Origin: Acidobacteriota bacterium
GTDB lineage: Bacteria > Acidobacteriota > Holophagae > Thermotomaculales > Thermotomaculaceae
Length of the DNA: 15,718 nucleotides
Direction: 5' to 3'
Assembly (NCBI GenBank): GCA_003650445.1
Contig: QMQE01000045.1
Span: 1-15,718, forward strand
Part shown: in pieces, positions 12,952-15,718 of the stretch
How positions within the stretch are numbered: position 1 is the stretch's first letter
How the letters are laid out: the number at the start of each line of letters is the position of its first letter
The notes under the pieces: generated by a model
What the model was told of the DNA's origin: nothing
The model's input: only the letters and a program-made list of their open reading frames with translations
The model's database searches: none
Program-made: the position numbers and the translations under genes

Positions 12952-15167
12952 CAGTCCAAAGTAGCGGCGGTCTCCTTCTTCACATAGATCTCGATCTCGT
13001 CGCCTTCCCGAATGTCTTTAAAATTTTCAAAGCCAATTCCACATTCAAAGCCCTGCTTTACTTCACTGGCATCGTCTTTGAATCGTTTCAATGAGCCAAG
13101 ACGGCCTTCCTGAATCATGATGTTGTCTCGATACACCCGTGCCAGTCCTTTCCGGGTTACCACGCCATCGGTTACGTAACAGCCGGCAATGAAACCAATC
13201 TTAGGCACCTTGAACACCTGTCTCACTTGTGCATGTCCAATTACTTCTTCCGTCACATCCGGCTCCAGCATACCGAGCATTGCGGCACGGATTTCATTCG
13301 TCAATTCATAGATGATATTGTGAGTGCGTATTTCAATTCCTTCCTGCAGCGCCAGCGCCACTGTTTTCTTATCTGCCCGGACATGGAAGCCGAGGATAAT
13401 TGCGTTGGAAGCAGCAGCGAGCAAAACATCATTTTCACTGATTGCACCGACGCCTTTGTGAATCACATTCAACTTTACTTTTCTTGTGGTCAACTTGTTC
13501 AGCATCGCCTCAATGGTCTCAACCGAGCCCTGAACATCACATTTAAGGATAATCGGCAGCTCTTTCACGCCTTCGTCTTCTACTCTTCTGAATAACTCGT
13601 CCAGACTCAGTTTCTTAGCAGGAGCACTCATGTTCAGTTCATCGTGGCGCCGTTTTTTGGCCTCTGCAATTTCACGGGCAATCGGCTCATCATGCACAAC
13701 ATAAAACTTGTCGCCTGCCATTGGCACATCATTGAATCCCAGGATTTCAACCGGGTCAGACGGACCAGCCGTTGTCAATTGTGTTCCATGCTCATTGAAC
13801 ATCGCCCTCACCTTCCCGATGGTGACTCCACAGGTAAAAATCTCCCCGACACGCAAGGTGCCATTCTGAACCAGCACCGTTGCCACCGGGCCTTTCCCCT
13901 TGTCAACTCGAGCTTCAATAATAGATCCCCTCGCGCTGGCATCCGGGTTTGCTTTCAAATCCAGCATCTCTGCAACAAGTGCGATATATTCTACCAGTTC
14001 GTCAATTCCCTTCCCCGTTTTTGCTGAAACTTCAACAGCAATCACATCACCGCCGTAATCTTCCACAACAAGGTCATGTTCAAGCAATTGCTGCTTAACT
14101 CTATCCGGGTTCGCTTCAGGTTTATCCACTTTATTCAGCGCCACAATGATGGCTACTCCAGCGGCCTGAGAATGATTGATAGCCTCAATTGTCTGCGGTT
14201 TCAGCCCCTCTTCCGCCGCCACAACCAGAATAACAATATCCGTAACATCCGCGCCTCTGGCCCGCATCAGGGTAAATGCTTCATGGCCCGGCGTATCCAG
14301 AAAAGTAACCCGCTTTCCATTTGCGTCGATCTGATAAGCACCAATATGCTGAGTAATACCTCCGGATTCACGGTCGGTAATATGGCTGGATCGAATCTTG
14401 TCGAGGAGAGACGTCTTTCCATGATCCACGTGCCCCATCAGGGTCACTACGGGAATTCGGGGCTTTAAAGAAGCAGGATCATCCGGTTTTTCCAGTTCTG
14501 CCAACATCTCATGCTCATGCTCAATAAACGCTACCACAAAACCGAATTCTTCCGCAATTTCCTCCACCAGCTCAGTATCCACGCCCTGGTTGGCTCCGGC
14601 ATTGATTCCTCTCTTTCGAAGCTCTGCCATTACCTCTTTGGTTTTTCGATTCAGCCTGGATGCAAGCTGCCGGACAGTCAAATACCGGGATAATTCCAAG
14701 ATTTCCTTCTCTTTTTCGCCCGTTTTCTTTGTAGTCTTTTTCTTTTTTTCTTTTACACTGTCACTTTCAGGTTCAACAGCCTTCTTATCTGTTCCAACTG
14801 TGCTTTCTCTTTCGATAACTGCCTTTTTTGTCTTAGACTTACTACCCGTATCCAGACTATCGGCTTTTGCTTCTTTTTCAGGTGTTGATTTCGGCTTCTT
14901 TTCAGTAGCTTTCTCCGTTTCCTTCTTATCTCCTGTTTTCCCTTTACCGGAAATTTCCTTCTTTTTCGCCGTTTCTGTTTTCTTTACAGAAGCTTTCTTT
15001 TTGTTCGGTTTGGGAACCAGCTTTTTCTTTACAACAGAAATCATTTCTTCTGTCAGAACGCTCATATGAGATTTTACATCAAATCCTTTTTCCTGAAGGA
15101 AAGACACTATTTCCCTGCTGGTAAGTGTCAACTCCTTCGCCAGCTCATGAACCCGTGTCCCAGACAT
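12951..15167 (-). CDS. infB: Translation initiation factor IF-2
   Basis: GTPase that brings initiator tRNA to the 30S subunit and promotes subunit joining. 738 residues. An N-terminal IF2_N-like segment (1-53) is followed by a highly charged Lys/Glu/Ser/Thr linker (about 54-155), a second IF2_N segment (about 157-215), then the G domain: G1 GHVDHGKT (245-252), G2 GGITQHIGA, G3 DTPGHE (291-296), G4 NKVD (345-348), G5 SAKTG (381-385). Beta-barrel domain II, domain III (ELPIILKCDVQGSVEAI-like) and the tRNA-binding C-terminal barrel (IGFIAGCYVTDGVV) are all present. The start ATG (15167-15165) shares bases with the nusA stop (TAATG) and has GGGGAGG upstream. ylxR and ylxQ, which lie between nusA and infB in many bacteria, are absent. 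Confidence 0.98.
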   Translation of the reverse strand: MSGTRVHELAKELTLTSREIVSFLQEKGFDVKSHMSVLTEEMISVVKKKLVPKPNKKKASVKKTETAKKKEISGKGKTGDKKETEKATEKKPKSTPEKEAKADSLDTGSKSKTKKAVIERESTVGTDKKAVEPESDSVKEKKKKTTKKTGEKEKEILELSRYLTVRQLASRLNRKTKEVMAELRKRGINAGANQGVDTELVEEIAEEFGFVVAFIEHEHEMLAELEKPDDPASLKPRIPVVTLMGHVDHGKTSLLDKIRSSHITDRESGGITQHIGAYQIDANGKRVTFLDTPGHEAFTLMRARGADVTDIVILVVAAEEGLKPQTIEAINHSQAAGVAIIVALNKVDKPEANPDRVKQQLLEHDLVVEDYGGDVIAVEVSAKTGKGIDELVEYIALVAEMLDLKANPDASARGSIIEARVDKGKGPVATVLVQNGTLRVGEIFTCGVTIGKVRAMFNEHGTQLTTAGPSDPVEILGFNDVPMAGDKFYVVHDEPIAREIAEAKKRRHDELNMSAPAKKLSLDELFRRVEDEGVKELPIILKCDVQGSVETIEAMLNKLTTRKVKLNVIHKGVGAISENDVLLAAASNAIILGFHVRADKKTVALALQEGIEIRTHNIIYELTNEIRAAMLGMLEPDVTEEVIGHAQVRQVFKVPKIGFIAGCYVTDGVVTRKGLARVYRDNIMIQEGRLGSLKRFKDDASEVKQGFECGIGFENFKDIREGDEIEIYVKKETAATLD

Positions 15168-15718
15168 TATTTCGCCTCCCCTTCCAGAAACTTCTGTGCT
15201 TTCATGAGTAGTTTTTCAGCGGACTTATGGCCAAATCCGGAAACATCACTCAATTCCTCCACAGTGGAATTTGCAATTGTCTCAACTGAGGTATAACCGG
15301 AAGCAGCCAATTTTGCCTCGGTTTTTACCCCGACCCCCGGCATATCACTGACAGGGGTTCCATCCGCAGGATCCCGTTCCGGCTCTGCAAGGTCTCCTGC
15401 ATGACCGCCCATCTGGGCCATAATTTCTATTTTTTTATCTGCTTCTTTCTTCACATCTATCGTCCAACCCACAAGCTTACTGGCCAGTCGCACATTCTGG
15501 CCGTGGGTCCCGATCGCAAGACTGTACTGCTCGTCGGAAACGATTGCTTCCAGCCGCTTTTCATCCCGGTCTACAATAGTCATTCTCTGAACCTTTGCCG
15601 GGCTCATCGCGTTTGCTCCGAAATGTTCGATATCATCTTCGTACTTGATAACGTCAATCTTTTCACCTCTCAGTTCCTTCAAAACAGCTTTAATCCTGGA
15701 TCCTGCCACCCCGACGCA
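15167..15718 (-). CDS. nusA: Transcription factor NusA, C-terminal part (cut by window edge)
   Basis: Elongation factor that modulates pausing, termination and antitermination by RNA polymerase. 183 codons to the edge; the upstream part (N-terminal domain, S1, most of KH1) lies outside. The visible sequence begins CVGVAGSRIKAVLKELRGEKID, the GxxGSRI loop of the first KH domain. Next is the second KH domain with LAIGTHGQNVRLASKLVGW, then a helix-hairpin-helix tail (about MPGVGVKTEAKLAASGYTSVE and VSGFGHKSAEKLL) of the kind found at the end of many NusA proteins. The frame runs without interruption into the window end; the GTG near 15709 is internal, not a start. It is the first visible gene of the operon; its promoter is outside the window. 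Confidence 0.95.
   Translation of the reverse strand, partial: CVGVAGSRIKAVLKELRGEKIDVIKYEDDIEHFGANAMSPAKVQRMTIVDRDEKRLEAIVSDEQYSLAIGTHGQNVRLASKLVGWTIDVKKEADKKIEIMAQMGGHAGDLAEPERDPADGTPVSDMPGVGVKTEAKLAASGYTSVETIANSTVEELSDVSGFGHKSAEKLLMKAQKFLEGEAK

Overview
The window carries housekeeping genes of a Gram-negative-looking bacterium of moderate GC, probably anaerobic or facultative. It has Shine-Dalgarno-led genes with consensus-like promoters, an exported thioredoxin-fold protein, an oxygen-independent B12-dependent (class II) ribonucleotide reductase, and a compact translation operon. The sequence alone does not fix the phylum. A little-studied lineage of the FCB or another candidate phylum is a guess, not a result. 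No mobile-element genes, CRISPR array, tRNA or rRNA were seen.

Layout, left to right. (1) Bases 1-68 are the 5' end of the RNase P RNA gene on the minus strand, cut by the window edge. (2) Bases 69-630 are non-coding and hold repeat copy A plus two copies of an 8-nt x3 core motif in opposite orientations. (3) A 76-codon zinc-binding-type small protein (minus) is divergent from clpB (plus). (4) clpB converges on a gene for an exported TPR/thioredoxin-fold protein; a bidirectional hairpin lies between them. (5) nrdJ (plus) is divergent from that gene. Its promoter carries a candidate pair of NrdR boxes, and it ends in a strong intrinsic terminator. (6) A small membrane/zinc-ribbon protein lies on the minus strand. 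(7) About 830 bp without a gene (8941-9774) holds a 9-nt x3 array, another 8-nt x3 core and repeat copy B, an inverted copy of A. (8) The rest, read leftward on the minus strand, is a tightly overlapping operon: nusA (3' part) - infB - DUF503 (ylxP-like) - rbfA - DHH phosphoesterase (nrnA-like) - truB - DUF2520 protein.

How the genes work together. Every junction in the minus-strand operon overlaps (TAATG, TGATG, ATGA, ATGACTGA, 29 bp, ATGA), so translation is probably coupled from nusA to the last gene. The products cover transcription elongation, translation initiation, 30S maturation, nano-RNA turnover and tRNA pseudouridylation. This is the order known from many bacteria, but there is no ylxR/ylxQ between nusA and infB, and a DUF2520 gene follows truB. 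ClpB, the thioredoxin-fold protein and NrdJ are independent units.

The least explained part is the repeat family. Two 239-245 bp copies lie inverted about 9.4 kb apart and differ by 18 transitions, one transversion and one 6-bp indel. At each locus a second copy of the 8-nt x3 core faces the first. Other points worth a look are the candidate NrdR box pair in the nrdJ promoter and a 15-bp-arm palindrome inside the start of rbfA.
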